From: Desulfolinea sp050305405
Lineage (GTDB): Bacteria; Chloroflexota; Anaerolineae; Anaerolineales; Villigracilaceae
Direction of reading: 5' to 3'
Length of the DNA: 64,000 bases
Assembly: GCA_050305405.1 (NCBI GenBank)
Contig: JBNLFG010000016.1
Span: 1-64,000 of the forward strand
A model generated the notes under the pieces. That model made no database searches, was not told the DNA's origin, and saw nothing but the letters and a program-made list of their open reading frames with translations. Below, in pieces: positions 49,308 to 58,259 of the stretch; the first letter of the stretch is position 1, and every line of letters begins with the position of its first letter. Both the position numbers and the translations under genes were made by a program.

Positions 49308-50468
49308 CTAACCCTGTTCCACAACTTGTTTATAGTGGGCACTCAACTCATCATACAGATTTTCGTAACGCTTGCCGATAATAGAGAAGTCGTACTCCGC
49401 CATGATGCGACGATACGCTGCTTGTCCCAAACTTGCTCGGCGCTGAGCATCATGTCCTAGTTCCGAGAGAGAGCGTGCCCAAGCATCTACATCACCAACA
49501 GGCAAAAGAAGGCCAGAGCGCCCGTCATCTAGCATCTGTGGTGTTGCCCCAACAGGTGTTGCCAGACAGGGTAAGCCTGCCGCCATTGCCTCCAGCAAAG
49601 CATTTGACATCCCCTCCGTTTTGGACGGTAAAACAAAAATATCTGCAAAGGCCAAAAAGGCGCGCACGTCAGTCCGCTTCCCAGCAAAGGTAATACTATC
49701 GTGCTGAATACTGAGTTTTTCAACCAAGGATTCCAACAAACCTCTCTCTGGGCCATCACCGACCAGCATCAAATGAAGTTGTGGGCAAGTTTTGTTCGCT
49801 TTAGCAAAGGCCTCAATCAGCGTCGGCAAAGATTTCTCCTTTACAAAACGTCCTACAAAAAGAATAACGATTTTCCCAACGGGAAATTTCTCAGGACGCA
49901 TCAACTCAGAAGATGAACGAAAAACTTGAGCATCAATACCATTGCTAATAAGCTTAACTTGCTGAGGCGTCACACCGATGGAAAGCGCTTCCGATTCCAT
50001 TTTTTTGTCCAAGACAACAATTTTATTCACCCATTGCCGAAGTGCAGCCAAGCGCAAGCGTCCCCGCCATGTACGCCGAGACACAGAAACCTCGCCTGTG
50101 GGGCCGCTACTACCTAACTTTACAATCACACGTTTATTCAAAATCCGTCCTGCTAAAACAGCTGCAAACGCTGCTCCAAAAAGCATGTGGGCATGAAGAA
50201 TTTTGTATTTCTTGCGAAGTTTCCATAAATATCCAAGTGAGCCAAGAACAAACGTAAATGTCTTCAACTTTCCCGGGCCAAAAGAGGCAGGCCGCAGGAT
50301 AAGAAAACCATTTCTTTCCTCTTGCTTTGCTAATCCCGGAAAATGACGTGTAATCACCCAAACCGTTCTCCCTTGTGCTGCCATATATGTGGCAAGGCGC
50401 TCAGCCTGCTTCTCCGAACCGCCTGAGACAGGAGGAAACTCGTTGACGAGCATTACTACACCATTCAT
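49308..50468 (-). CDS. glycosyltransferase family 4 (GT-B), third of three
   Basis: A 386-aa GT-B enzyme. VVMLVNEFPPVSGGSEKQAERLATYM begins the acceptor domain. KIVILFVGRFVKEKSLPTLIEAF, LMLVGDGPERGLLE and FVLPSKTEGMSNALLEAMAAGLPCLATPVG form the donor domain. The ATG 50468 is preferred over an upstream TTG that would overlap the flippase gene. Part of the tightly packed minus-strand operon. Confidence 0.92.
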   Translation of the reverse strand: MNGVVMLVNEFPPVSGGSEKQAERLATYMAAQGRTVWVITRHFPGLAKQEERNGFLILRPASFGPGKLKTFTFVLGSLGYLWKLRKKYKILHAHMLFGAAFAAVLAGRILNKRVIVKLGSSGPTGEVSVSRRTWRGRLRLAALRQWVNKIVVLDKKMESEALSIGVTPQQVKLISNGIDAQVFRSSSELMRPEKFPVGKIVILFVGRFVKEKSLPTLIEAFAKANKTCPQLHLMLVGDGPERGLLESLVEKLSIQHDSITFAGKRTDVRAFLAFADIFVLPSKTEGMSNALLEAMAAGLPCLATPVGATPQMLDDGRSGLLLPVGDVDAWARSLSELGHDAQRRASLGQAAYRRIMAEYDFSIIGKRYENLYDELSAHYKQVVEQG

Positions 50469-50478
50469 CAGTTCTTCT

Positions 50479-51963
50479 CTAAGCAAACTTTTTCACCTTT
50501 CGAAATACGGCTGTCATTATTTTTTCATAGATGCCAAGAATCATTTCTCGACGGATCAACCATAATATTGCAAAATAAACCAATCCGCCTACAGGAATCG
50601 CTATCAATAACTGGTTAATTGAAGAAAGCAACACAAGTGATTCTAAAAGCATATAAACAACGCCACCCATCACTGCCCCGGCAAAGAAAGATGGAAACAA
50701 CATATTTCCCAAAGAGCGCAGGGGCAATTCCAATAAACGCGCTGTGACGCCCAAGCTAACCAAGCTACCTAAAAAGGCAACAAGAGCGTGCATCCAGCCA
50801 ACAGCAACAACAGATTCTGCCATTGTTGTAGCCCACCATAGTGCAGGGAACAAAAGCACCAATCGAACGATCCCTATCCAGGTCATCACGCCAAATTTTC
50901 CAACGGCTTTATAAACCGCTCCTGTATTATGAATCAATGACAAAAACAGGCAATATACGGCAATGCCTTGCATCACAGGAATAGCGCTTTCCCACTTATC
51001 TGTCAAAAATATCAATGTAAAGGGACGAGCCACGATCATCAAGCCCAGCCCCATAGGAACGGTGAGCAAAGACACATAGCTTGTTGCTTTACCAAAGCCA
51101 CGCGCCATTCCACCAGAAACATCGCGCATTTTTGTATAAATTGGAAATGTCACCTTACTCAAAATACGTGCAAACTGCAAAATAAGTAATTCTGGCACAC
51201 GGTATGCTAAAACATATATACCAAGGGCTGCCGCGCCCAAATAACGCCCTATTAGCAAATAATCTAAATTGAGTAACAAAACAGAAAGCACATCCGTCCC
51301 TATATATTTCATCCCATACGAAATTAATGACTTTGCCTTAATAAAATCAAACTCAAACATTGGTCGCCAAGGAGTAATTACCCACAAAACAATGGATGCA
51401 ACCAAAGTGCCCCCCACCTGTCCCCAAACTAGACTCCACGCCCCAAAACCACCAAAAGCTAAAAGAACAGAAACAACTCCTTTGGTCAATGCACGCAAGA
51501 ATTCAGGCATAGCTGTTTTCCCAAACGCTAGCTGTTTACGTAGCAACGCATCATGCGTACTTCCCAGCGCGGTAATGGGAAAAGTCAACGTGATTGCCCG
51601 AAAAACAGGAATCACACGTTCATCTTTAAAATAGATCGCTAAAAACGGTGCAATAACCCAGGATAATGCGAATAAAAAAAAACCAATTCCGAGGCTAACC
51701 CAAAAAGCCGTTGAGTTAGTACGGTTGTCCTCTTTATGATACACAACCGCTTCAGCCATTCCAAGATCACTGGCTATATCCAAAAAAGCAATCGATGCAA
51801 GCGCATACCCTACAACACCAAAATCTTCAACTGAGAGCAAACGCGCCAAGATAAGAGTGCTAAGAAAAACCATTAACTTCCCACCAAAGTAGGACGCGTA
51901 ACGCCACATAGTGCCTTGTATTGCTACAACACCAAAGGGTGTTGCTTCAGCGGAAGAATTCAT
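50479..51963 (-). CDS. polysaccharide flippase (MOP/Wzx-like)
   Basis: A 494-aa protein with about 12-14 membrane helices and no large soluble domain, typical of the polysaccharide-specific MATE branch (Polysacc_synt family): MWRYASYFGGKLMVFLSTLILARLLSVEDFGVVGYALA at the N-terminus. It would move lipid-linked repeat units across the membrane. The start codon overlaps the stop of the upstream ligase/polymerase gene (TAATG). Confidence 0.9.
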   Translation of the reverse strand: MNSSAEATPFGVVAIQGTMWRYASYFGGKLMVFLSTLILARLLSVEDFGVVGYALASIAFLDIASDLGMAEAVVYHKEDNRTNSTAFWVSLGIGFFLFALSWVIAPFLAIYFKDERVIPVFRAITLTFPITALGSTHDALLRKQLAFGKTAMPEFLRALTKGVVSVLLAFGGFGAWSLVWGQVGGTLVASIVLWVITPWRPMFEFDFIKAKSLISYGMKYIGTDVLSVLLLNLDYLLIGRYLGAAALGIYVLAYRVPELLILQFARILSKVTFPIYTKMRDVSGGMARGFGKATSYVSLLTVPMGLGLMIVARPFTLIFLTDKWESAIPVMQGIAVYCLFLSLIHNTGAVYKAVGKFGVMTWIGIVRLVLLFPALWWATTMAESVVAVGWMHALVAFLGSLVSLGVTARLLELPLRSLGNMLFPSFFAGAVMGGVVYMLLESLVLLSSINQLLIAIPVGGLVYFAILWLIRREMILGIYEKIMTAVFRKVKKFA

Positions 51964-53468
51964 TAAAACCTCGAAGCGGATTCTTTCAGAGCAGCATGCT
52001 GATCAATGCGGCTATTCTTGGCTACCTGTTCAAAAGACAACCCGATTCCCAACAATATCCAAAATGCGTTGGAATAAGAGCCGCTTTTTGAAATATAAAA
52101 AAACATATACCCAAGCAGGCCTGCAAAAAATGCCAACACCAAGTGAGCATCATTCTCCATACCTAGCAACTCAAATATCTTCCTAGCTCTCCAAATACTG
52201 CGGAATATCATAACCATAAAAAAGAGAAATAACGTTGTTCCTACCAAGCCTTGCTCGGAAAGTAATTCAAGATAAAAACTGGCTGGCGCACGTGCTGTTC
52301 TTCGAGGATCTAAACCAATTTTTCGAGAATAACTCTGGTAATTAACTTCGTAATTATCCAACCCAACGCCAAATATGGGGTTGTCTTGAAACATTTGTAA
52401 TGCTGCAAGATTTTCACTTAGACGACCACGGAACGATTGATCAGAAATAACGCTCGTAGAATTCGACGATGAGAATTGAACGAGAGAAGTTAAACGCTCT
52501 GTATACGTTGCAGGCAAAAACTGAAGTAAGACTAAGGCCAAAATCCCTGTTAGCGCCAAAGGCATAATATTAGGGCGACGTACCGCAATTAAAAACCCTA
52601 GCGTGAAAACAAGTGTCAAAAAACCATTACGAGAATAAGTAAAGACAATCCCCAAAGTGCAGAGCACTAACGCTAATGCAGCAACCAAGCGCAGAAAAGT
52701 TTTTTTCTCATGCCACAGGCGATCTAACGCCAATGGCACTAAAACAACAAGGGATTGAGCATAAGCATTAGCATTCCCATACATGCCCGCCGCTCGATGG
52801 TTAGTCGTTCCGCCTGTAGATGAATACTCCCATTGAGCAAAACCAGCATAGTTGTTTGAAAAAGTTGATGTCAGGTTTTGAAAAACGGTTAAACCGGCCA
52901 CAAAAATTCCTGCCAGCAAAAAGCTCCAAATGACACTACGCAAAGAACGTGGGCGTTGGAGAAAAAAGGTAATTACAAAAGCGAAGAGGGAATTTTCAAC
53001 ATATGATTGAAACTTAAGTATGCCCTGAGCCGGATCGCCAGATGTAATTGCCGAAAATAGCCAAAACGCCATCAAAACGAAGATCATACTTGCGCGCTTC
53101 CATGCTTCAGGACGATCCCCATAGATAAAAAACTTCCATACCATTAGAAAAAGCAAGGAGGCAAGCAGTGGATATGCTGGCGTAAGAAAACCAGGAAACC
53201 CAGGATGATATAGGGAGATTGCTCTCTTAAGCTGGAGATAGACAACAACAGAAAAAGCTGCAACACCAAAATCAGGTTGCCTTAAAATGCCAAACCCAAC
53301 AACCAGAGCGGGAATAGCAAAAAGACTAATCCAGCCAAATTCGCCTCCCACAACAGCAACCACGAGTCCAGCAACGAGCGCCAAAACAAAAAAGACAGCC
53401 GACAAAATCTTATTTTGAGCAGCAGATTCATCACCTAGCTCAGCGGTTCTTAAGTTCGCAGAATTCAT
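51963..53468 (-). CDS. Wzy/WaaL-like O-antigen polymerase or ligase
   Basis: A 501-aa protein with about twelve membrane helices and a large extracytoplasmic loop (about 310-395) carrying RLTSLVQFSSSNS...RGRLSENLAALQMFQDNPIFGVGLDNYE, the region found in Wzy_C/O-antigen ligase family proteins. It would join repeat units or attach glycans outside the membrane. Its position between the flippase and the Wzz-like gene favours a polymerase. Confidence 0.88.
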   Translation of the reverse strand: MNSANLRTAELGDESAAQNKILSAVFFVLALVAGLVVAVVGGEFGWISLFAIPALVVGFGILRQPDFGVAAFSVVVYLQLKRAISLYHPGFPGFLTPAYPLLASLLFLMVWKFFIYGDRPEAWKRASMIFVLMAFWLFSAITSGDPAQGILKFQSYVENSLFAFVITFFLQRPRSLRSVIWSFLLAGIFVAGLTVFQNLTSTFSNNYAGFAQWEYSSTGGTTNHRAAGMYGNANAYAQSLVVLVPLALDRLWHEKKTFLRLVAALALVLCTLGIVFTYSRNGFLTLVFTLGFLIAVRRPNIMPLALTGILALVLLQFLPATYTERLTSLVQFSSSNSTSVISDQSFRGRLSENLAALQMFQDNPIFGVGLDNYEVNYQSYSRKIGLDPRRTARAPASFYLELLSEQGLVGTTLFLFFMVMIFRSIWRARKIFELLGMENDAHLVLAFFAGLLGYMFFYISKSGSYSNAFWILLGIGLSFEQVAKNSRIDQHAALKESASRF

Positions 53469-53487
53469 TCAGACCTTATTTCCCTTG

Positions 53488-54612
53488 TTATTTCTCAACC
53501 CAAAACGGGTTTTGAAATTCCCAAACGTATACACGCTCTGGATCCCCGTGGCGAGCACGCTCTAAAGAGCTTTGCGCTTTCTCAATCAACTCGTTCGAGG
53601 TGATTGAATTGCTATATACGGCACCTCCAATACGAGGATCAAGCTTTACGGTAACGCCATAAGCTGCGAGCCGGATGGGTTGCTCTAGAGCCTGATAAAC
53701 CCGATCAAAAGTACGGTGAGCTGCACTCCCTGGCGTGGTTGGCAATAGAAGCGAAAAGCTAATTTCATTCCAACGACCAATAACATCATTCCCGCGCAAT
53801 TCCCGTTGCAATATCTTCGTAACTTTCGCAAGCAACGCATTCACACCGGCTGCCGGCAGTGTACCAAGAAAATCAGCAAGCCCATTCAACTCCACAATAC
53901 CAATTGAGAGTTCGTCTTCATGGCCTTCTCCAACTTCCTCGTCAACTAAACGGGAGAAGTATTTTCGATTGAATACACCAGTGTCGCTATCCATACGTAG
54001 ACGATTGCGATATACCTCGATGGGAACACGAATTTGCTCACTCAAGACCGCTAAGACCATCCCCGCAGCAAGACCAAGAACAAAACCAACTACTGAGTCG
54101 CGTAACGGTTGAGGACTAAACGGAGCTTCTGGCACAACCGCACTATCAAGAATGTTCATTTCATAGGCCTGATTTAAGGAGCGAGAAAAACTGATCGCTT
54201 CCTGCCCCGTTGCATTTGCCAGCGCTGTAACCATCTGGGGGCTAGGCCCCTTTACAGATAAAGATAAAACGCTTGACTCCGGTAATACGACTGTTTGAAC
54301 ACTATAGTCCTTTGCAATAGCAACTGGATCTTGCCCAATCAAATTACAAGCACTAATAAAAATCCGATTACTATTAAGTATCTCAGCATAGGTCGCTGCG
54401 ATTGAAGGGCGATCCAATGTATCAAGGCTATCTACTACATCATTCTTACTTGTAATAGACGCTGCAGGACTCAATATATATAGGGAAGACGCTTCATACT
54501 GTGGCACTGCCACATAAGAAAACACTAAAGAAGCTGATAATCCCACCATAGCGGTCAACAAGATAATCCACCAGCCTCGTTGTAACATTCGAAAATACAG
54601 TTTAATCTCCAT
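53488..54612 (-). CDS. Wzz-like chain-length protein fused to a degenerate GGDEF domain
   Basis: A 374-aa fusion. Residues 1-200 are a Wzz-like module: a first membrane helix (about 16-34), a periplasm-type region with RPSIAATYAEILNSNRIFI, and a second helix (about 172-192) preceded by PEAPFSPQPLRDS. Residues about 205-370 have the GGDEF fold (DSDTGVFNRKYFSRLVDEEV, LRGNDVIGRWNEISFSLLLP). The catalytic GG(D/E)EF signature is replaced by GRWNEISF, so it should not make cyclic-di-GMP, but it could bind a nucleotide or partner. There is no tyrosine-kinase domain. Confidence 0.85.
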   Translation of the reverse strand: MEIKLYFRMLQRGWWIILLTAMVGLSASLVFSYVAVPQYEASSLYILSPAASITSKNDVVDSLDTLDRPSIAATYAEILNSNRIFISACNLIGQDPVAIAKDYSVQTVVLPESSVLSLSVKGPSPQMVTALANATGQEAISFSRSLNQAYEMNILDSAVVPEAPFSPQPLRDSVVGFVLGLAAGMVLAVLSEQIRVPIEVYRNRLRMDSDTGVFNRKYFSRLVDEEVGEGHEDELSIGIVELNGLADFLGTLPAAGVNALLAKVTKILQRELRGNDVIGRWNEISFSLLLPTTPGSAAHRTFDRVYQALEQPIRLAAYGVTVKLDPRIGGAVYSNSITSNELIEKAQSSLERARHGDPERVYVWEFQNPFWVEK

Positions 54613-54636
54613 TTTTCCTCCGAAACCTGTTCATAA

Positions 54637-55314
54637 TTACTTAGCGCCGCGTTGTTTAAAAACAGCAGTCACCGTTTGTAACAAAATATTTATGTCTAGC
54701 CATAAACTGGCGCGCTCAATATAAGCAATATCAAGACGTAGGCGATCATCAAATTCAAGACGTGCGCGACCAAAAACCTGCCATAGCCCAGTTATTCCCG
54801 GAATAACATCTAAACGCTCAGTTTGCCAAAGTTGATAAGTCTCCGCTCCAAAAGAAGTTGGGCGTGGGCCGACCAAGCTCATCTCACCCTTAAGTACATT
54901 AAAAAACTGCGGCAACTCATCCAAGCTTGTTTTCCGCAAAAAACGCCCAACTCTTGTAATACGTGGATCATTTGTGATTTTGAAATCGGGCCATTTCAAC
55001 TCATTCAAATGCGCATATTTTTCCTTTAGGGAATCGGCATTGGGAACCATCGTGCGGAATTTAAGCATTTGAAAACGATGGCCTCCACGGCCAGTACGAG
55101 CCTGCGAAAAGACAGGCGATGCTCCTGGAGAAGTAACTCGAATCAAAAACGCAACAACCCCAATCAACGGAAGCCAAAAAGGCATTGTAAGAACAACAAG
55201 TAATAAATCAAAAATACGTTTTGCAAAAAAATAAGCGCGCGCGGAAAGCACCCGCTTTGTCGGATCAAACTTTTTAATCCAGTGCTGCCCACTTGTTGAA
55301 GATAGATATGTCAT
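54637..55314 (-). CDS. initiating sugar transferase (Bac_transf family)
   Basis: A 225-aa short-form polyprenyl glycosylphosphotransferase. One hydrophobic hairpin helix (about 30-52) is followed by the catalytic core with KFRTMVPNADSLKE, RVGRFLRKTSLDELPQFFNVLKGEMSLVGPRP and IPGITGLWQVFGRARL. It loads the first sugar onto undecaprenyl phosphate for the large locus. It lies between the two GGDEF-like genes, with gaps of 24 and 6 nt. Confidence 0.93.
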   Translation of the reverse strand: MTYLSSTSGQHWIKKFDPTKRVLSARAYFFAKRIFDLLLVVLTMPFWLPLIGVVAFLIRVTSPGASPVFSQARTGRGGHRFQMLKFRTMVPNADSLKEKYAHLNELKWPDFKITNDPRITRVGRFLRKTSLDELPQFFNVLKGEMSLVGPRPTSFGAETYQLWQTERLDVIPGITGLWQVFGRARLEFDDRLRLDIAYIERASLWLDINILLQTVTAVFKQRGAK

Positions 55315-55320
55315 AAGGAC

Positions 55321-56196
55321 TTAGTCACCGTCACTTTCTATGCCCGCTTCCGCCATTTCTTTTGCTGGAGAGACTTCAAAATCCACAGCAGACCGGGGAA
55401 TACGGCTATGTGCAGTCTGCAATAACTCATCAAAGGTGAGTGCTTCGTTCGGGAAAGAAGCGGTTCCCCAATTAACCCATGTGTGTAATTGTTTCTTAAC
55501 AGCAGTGCGGATTCGATCTACCAAAGTCGCCATTGCCTGATAATCCGTTTCTGGGCAAACAATAATAAAACGCTCAGCCTTATCATCCAAAATCAAATCA
55601 GTTTGCCGCGCAATATCACCCAAAATCTGACCAATTTTAGCAAACGTAAAGCGCTTAAGTAAATCCTCCTCAACAAGCTGAGTTTTTTTATCTTCTTTTT
55701 CATCATCACGAAACTCTAAAACCAGCACCGACAAAGGACGATTGTAACGACGACTACGCGTTAACTCTACAGTAACACGGTCACGAGCTGCGGAAAGATC
55801 CAAGGTCCTATTAGGATAAGTCCTGGATGAAAGTCCTTCCAACAGCTTATCTACCTGAGCTATATTCTTCCCAACTATATAAGAGAGCGCTGCGCTAATC
55901 TCAATGAGTAAAAACTGCACACCCAACTCTTGTAAGCTACGCTGGTGCGGTAAAAAGCGCCAATAAACAGCCCAAACAACAACGTAAAGGATCGCCCAAA
56001 ATATTAAGTAACTAAACATTGAAAATACTATTCGGGATGAAGCAAGCACACCAAGTACCGTAGCAAGAGCAAGTAATACAAAAAAAGCTGCCTGGAAGTT
56101 AAGTACGTTATTCTCGAAACCCTCTACTTGAGCAATACCAAATACAATAGATAAAAACACAAGCAAAACAACAATTGAATCTCTAAGACTTTTCAA
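55321..56196 (-). CDS. membrane protein with degenerate GGDEF domain
   Basis: A 291-aa protein with about four N-terminal membrane helices (within 8-105) and a C-terminal GGDEF-like domain (about 128-285). RDRVTVELTRSRRYNRPLSVLVLEF matches the usual N-terminal helix and strand, but the active-site loop reads LDDKAERFIIV in place of GGDEF. Cyclase activity is therefore unlikely. As first gene of the operon it may serve as a sensor or regulatory partner of the Wzz fusion, which has the same kind of altered domain. Confidence 0.82.
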   Translation of the reverse strand: MKSLRDSIVVLLVFLSIVFGIAQVEGFENNVLNFQAAFFVLLALATVLGVLASSRIVFSMFSYLIFWAILYVVVWAVYWRFLPHQRSLQELGVQFLLIEISAALSYIVGKNIAQVDKLLEGLSSRTYPNRTLDLSAARDRVTVELTRSRRYNRPLSVLVLEFRDDEKEDKKTQLVEEDLLKRFTFAKIGQILGDIARQTDLILDDKAERFIIVCPETDYQAMATLVDRIRTAVKKQLHTWVNWGTASFPNEALTFDELLQTAHSRIPRSAVDFEVSPAKEMAEAGIESDGD

Positions 56197-56650
56197 TGAT
56201 ACACCTCACAAAAACACTATTCTTCTAAAAAATAGTTAGTTGCAAATAAAAAAGATTGTCAACAAACAAATCATCCAAACAATATAATTAGATAGATTAT
56301 ATCCTATTTATAAATAAAAACTATCCTTGAAATTTCTTTATCAAAACTTACGGCTATATATATAGTTGCAAGAACGCAATAAAAAGGGTTCTTTAACTAA
56401 GAACAGAAAAGTAAAACAGCATAAGACAAAACAATGCCTGCCGATTACAAATCATTTGTAACATATATATTCTCTCCTACACATTCAGTGCAAAAGAAAA
56501 AGTTCTATTAAAAACGCCCGTGGATCAACACAAGTAAAACAAAAATAACAACACTACACCCCCCACAAAAAACATCCATGTATATAATACCTCTTTTATT
56601 AAAAATATCAACTGTTACTATAGTACAATTTCAAAAAAATTATAAAAATA
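56197..56650. promoter_or_regulatory. 454-nt AT-rich divergent intergenic region with palindromes
   Basis: This divides the large polysaccharide operon from nnrE. It holds a perfect 17-nt palindrome TTACAAAT-C-ATTTGTAA (56445-56461), an inverted repeat GTTCTT-TAACT-AAGAAC (56388-56404) and the alternating CTATATATATAG (56354-56365). No ORF or RNA family is recognised. It probably contains the operon promoter and a repressor or activator site. Confidence 0.5.
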
Positions 56651-57355
56651 ATGAAAATACCCGCATTAACGACATCACAAATGATCGAAGTTGACCGCCT
56701 GATGACTGAAGTCTACGGCATTCAACTCATCCAAATGATGGAGAATGCCGGCCGAAATCTTGCCGAGCTTGCCCTTCAGATGCTCACAGGGCGCCAGAAA
56801 ACAGTTGCCGTCCTGTGCGGCACAGGAAACAACGGTGGCGGCGGGATGGTGGCAGCACGCCATTTCCACAATCGAGGCGCAGATGTCCACATCATCCGCC
56901 TTGGGGATAGACCATTCAAGGATACTCCGGCACATCAATGGGATATTCTTCAGAAGATGGGATTACGGAACGAACCCAACTTCAACTTGCTCGGCGCTGA
57001 CCTGATTGTGGATGCGATGATCGGCTATGGTCTCGTTGGAGATCCACGCCCGGAGGTGGCTACCATTATTGAGCAGGTAAACGCATCCGGGGTACCGGTT
57101 TTGTCACTGGATACACCCTCGGGGCTGGATACAAGCTCGGGAGCACCGGGCAAGCCTTGTATCCACGCGCGAAGCACGCTGACTTTAGCGCTCCCCAAAG
57201 TAGGGCTGCTGAGTAAATCCGCACGAGAGGCGGTCGGCGATCTCTATCTGGCAGATATCAGCGTTCCACCAGAGTTGTATAAGAATCTCGGTTTAGAGGT
57301 TGCGCCTCTCTTTTTAGAGAGTACAATTGTGCCCATTACAAGAAATGGAGAGTAG
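56651..57355 (+). CDS. nnrE: NAD(P)H-hydrate epimerase
   Basis: A 234-aa YjeF_N-type enzyme that interconverts R- and S-forms of damaged NAD(P)H. Family features are ITSSEM-like LTTSQMIEVDRLM, MMENAGRNLAELAL, CGTGNNGGGGMVAARHF, LIVDAMIGYGL with the catalytic Asp, and LDTPSGLDTSSG. The dehydratase domain (NnrD) often fused to it is absent. A glutaredoxin gene follows 1 nt after the stop, suggesting co-transcription. Confidence 0.92.
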   Translation: MKIPALTTSQMIEVDRLMTEVYGIQLIQMMENAGRNLAELALQMLTGRQKTVAVLCGTGNNGGGGMVAARHFHNRGADVHIIRLGDRPFKDTPAHQWDILQKMGLRNEPNFNLLGADLIVDAMIGYGLVGDPRPEVATIIEQVNASGVPVLSLDTPSGLDTSSGAPGKPCIHARSTLTLALPKVGLLSKSAREAVGDLYLADISVPPELYKNLGLEVAPLFLESTIVPITRNGE

Positions 57356-57356
57356 C

Positions 57357-57617
57357 ATGTCTGATTTATATTCAACCACCCCGAGTACGATTATTGTCTA
57401 TAGCACAACCTGGTGCCCCGATTGTCATCGTGCCAAGAAGTTTTTTGATAAACAACAGGTCTCATATATTGATGTAGATGTTGAACAGGATGAAAAAGGA
57501 TTGGAATTCATTAAGGGCCTGAACGAAGGCAGGCGCGTAGTGCCGACAATCGTTTTCCCCGACGGCGAGATTTTATTCGAGCCTGCCACAAATGTTTTGC
57601 GAGAAAAAATCAAGTAA
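57357..57617 (+). CDS. glutaredoxin-like thiol oxidoreductase
   Basis: An 86-aa glutaredoxin/mycoredoxin. TIIVYSTTWCPDCHRAKKFF has the active Cys-Pro-Asp-Cys, RRVVPTIVFPDGEILFEP is the cis-Pro strand, and a short C-terminal helix follows. The CPDC centre differs from the usual CPYC and resembles actinobacterial mycoredoxin-like proteins. The start at 57357 has GGAG 6 nt upstream. A thiol partner such as mycothiol or bacillithiol is not identified. Confidence 0.9.
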   Translation: MSDLYSTTPSTIIVYSTTWCPDCHRAKKFFDKQQVSYIDVDVEQDEKGLEFIKGLNEGRRVVPTIVFPDGEILFEPATNVLREKIK

Positions 57618-57630
57618 TAATTAAAGAAAA

Positions 57631-57654
57631 AACTCTCCCACAAGTGGGAGAGTT
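57631..57654. terminator. bidirectional intrinsic terminator
   Basis: AACTCTCCCAC (57631-57641) pairs with GTGGGAGAGTT (57644-57654) with T/A flanks, between the convergent glutaredoxin and acyltransferase genes. Confidence 0.85.
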
Positions 57655-57659
57655 TTTTT

Positions 57660-58241
57660 CTATTGATGCACCGACAAACGGACAATCCCCTGATTTTCAG
57701 GAAATTTTCCAATCACACCTTCGTAGAATTCACGCAGGATTTGCATATCCGCTTTGATATTTCCTGAAGGCATGAAATAGCCACCTATCCCACATTTTTT
57801 TTTTGAGTAGTCTAAAAACGCCATTGCCACGGAAACACGTGCACCATTGGCAATATGATAAAAACCTGTTTTCCAATGGTCAACATATTTGCGCGTCCCT
57901 TCAGGGGCAATGGCAATCACGAGTTCTTTACTGTTCTTGTAAACATCCACAATCTGGTCGACAAAGTTTTCACGTGCACCACGCACAACCGAGATGCCTC
58001 CCAATGCTCGCATAACGGGCCCCGCAATGCCGCGAAAGAGCGCATCCTTGCCTATCCAACGCGGCTTCAAACCCAAACCTGCCATCATAAAAAAACCAAC
58101 TACCCAATCCCAGTTCGATGTATGATATGCCCCAACCAGAATATATTTTTTTTCACTGGGCATCTCATCAACAAGCTTCCAGCCAGTTAACCGCAAAATA
58201 AAACGCGAAACCCGCTGCCACCAAGGTTGTCTCTTTTTCAT
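57660..58241 (-). CDS. 1-acylglycerol-3-phosphate acyltransferase-like protein (paralogue 1)
   Basis: A 193-aa LPLAT-type acyltransferase. GAYHTSNWDW provides the H-x4-D catalytic motif, RWIGKDALFRGIAGPVMRALGGISVVRGARENFV the second and third blocks, and IAPEGTRKYVDHWKTGFYHIANGARV the fourth (PEGTR). It lacks a long N-terminal helix. It is a close paralogue of the next gene upstream. It acts on the inner membrane face, and the acyl donor and acceptor are not known. Confidence 0.87.
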   Translation of the reverse strand: MKKRQPWWQRVSRFILRLTGWKLVDEMPSEKKYILVGAYHTSNWDWVVGFFMMAGLGLKPRWIGKDALFRGIAGPVMRALGGISVVRGARENFVDQIVDVYKNSKELVIAIAPEGTRKYVDHWKTGFYHIANGARVSVAMAFLDYSKKKCGIGGYFMPSGNIKADMQILREFYEGVIGKFPENQGIVRLSVHQ

Positions 58242-58259
58242 TCTTACAGCCTCGCTCTC

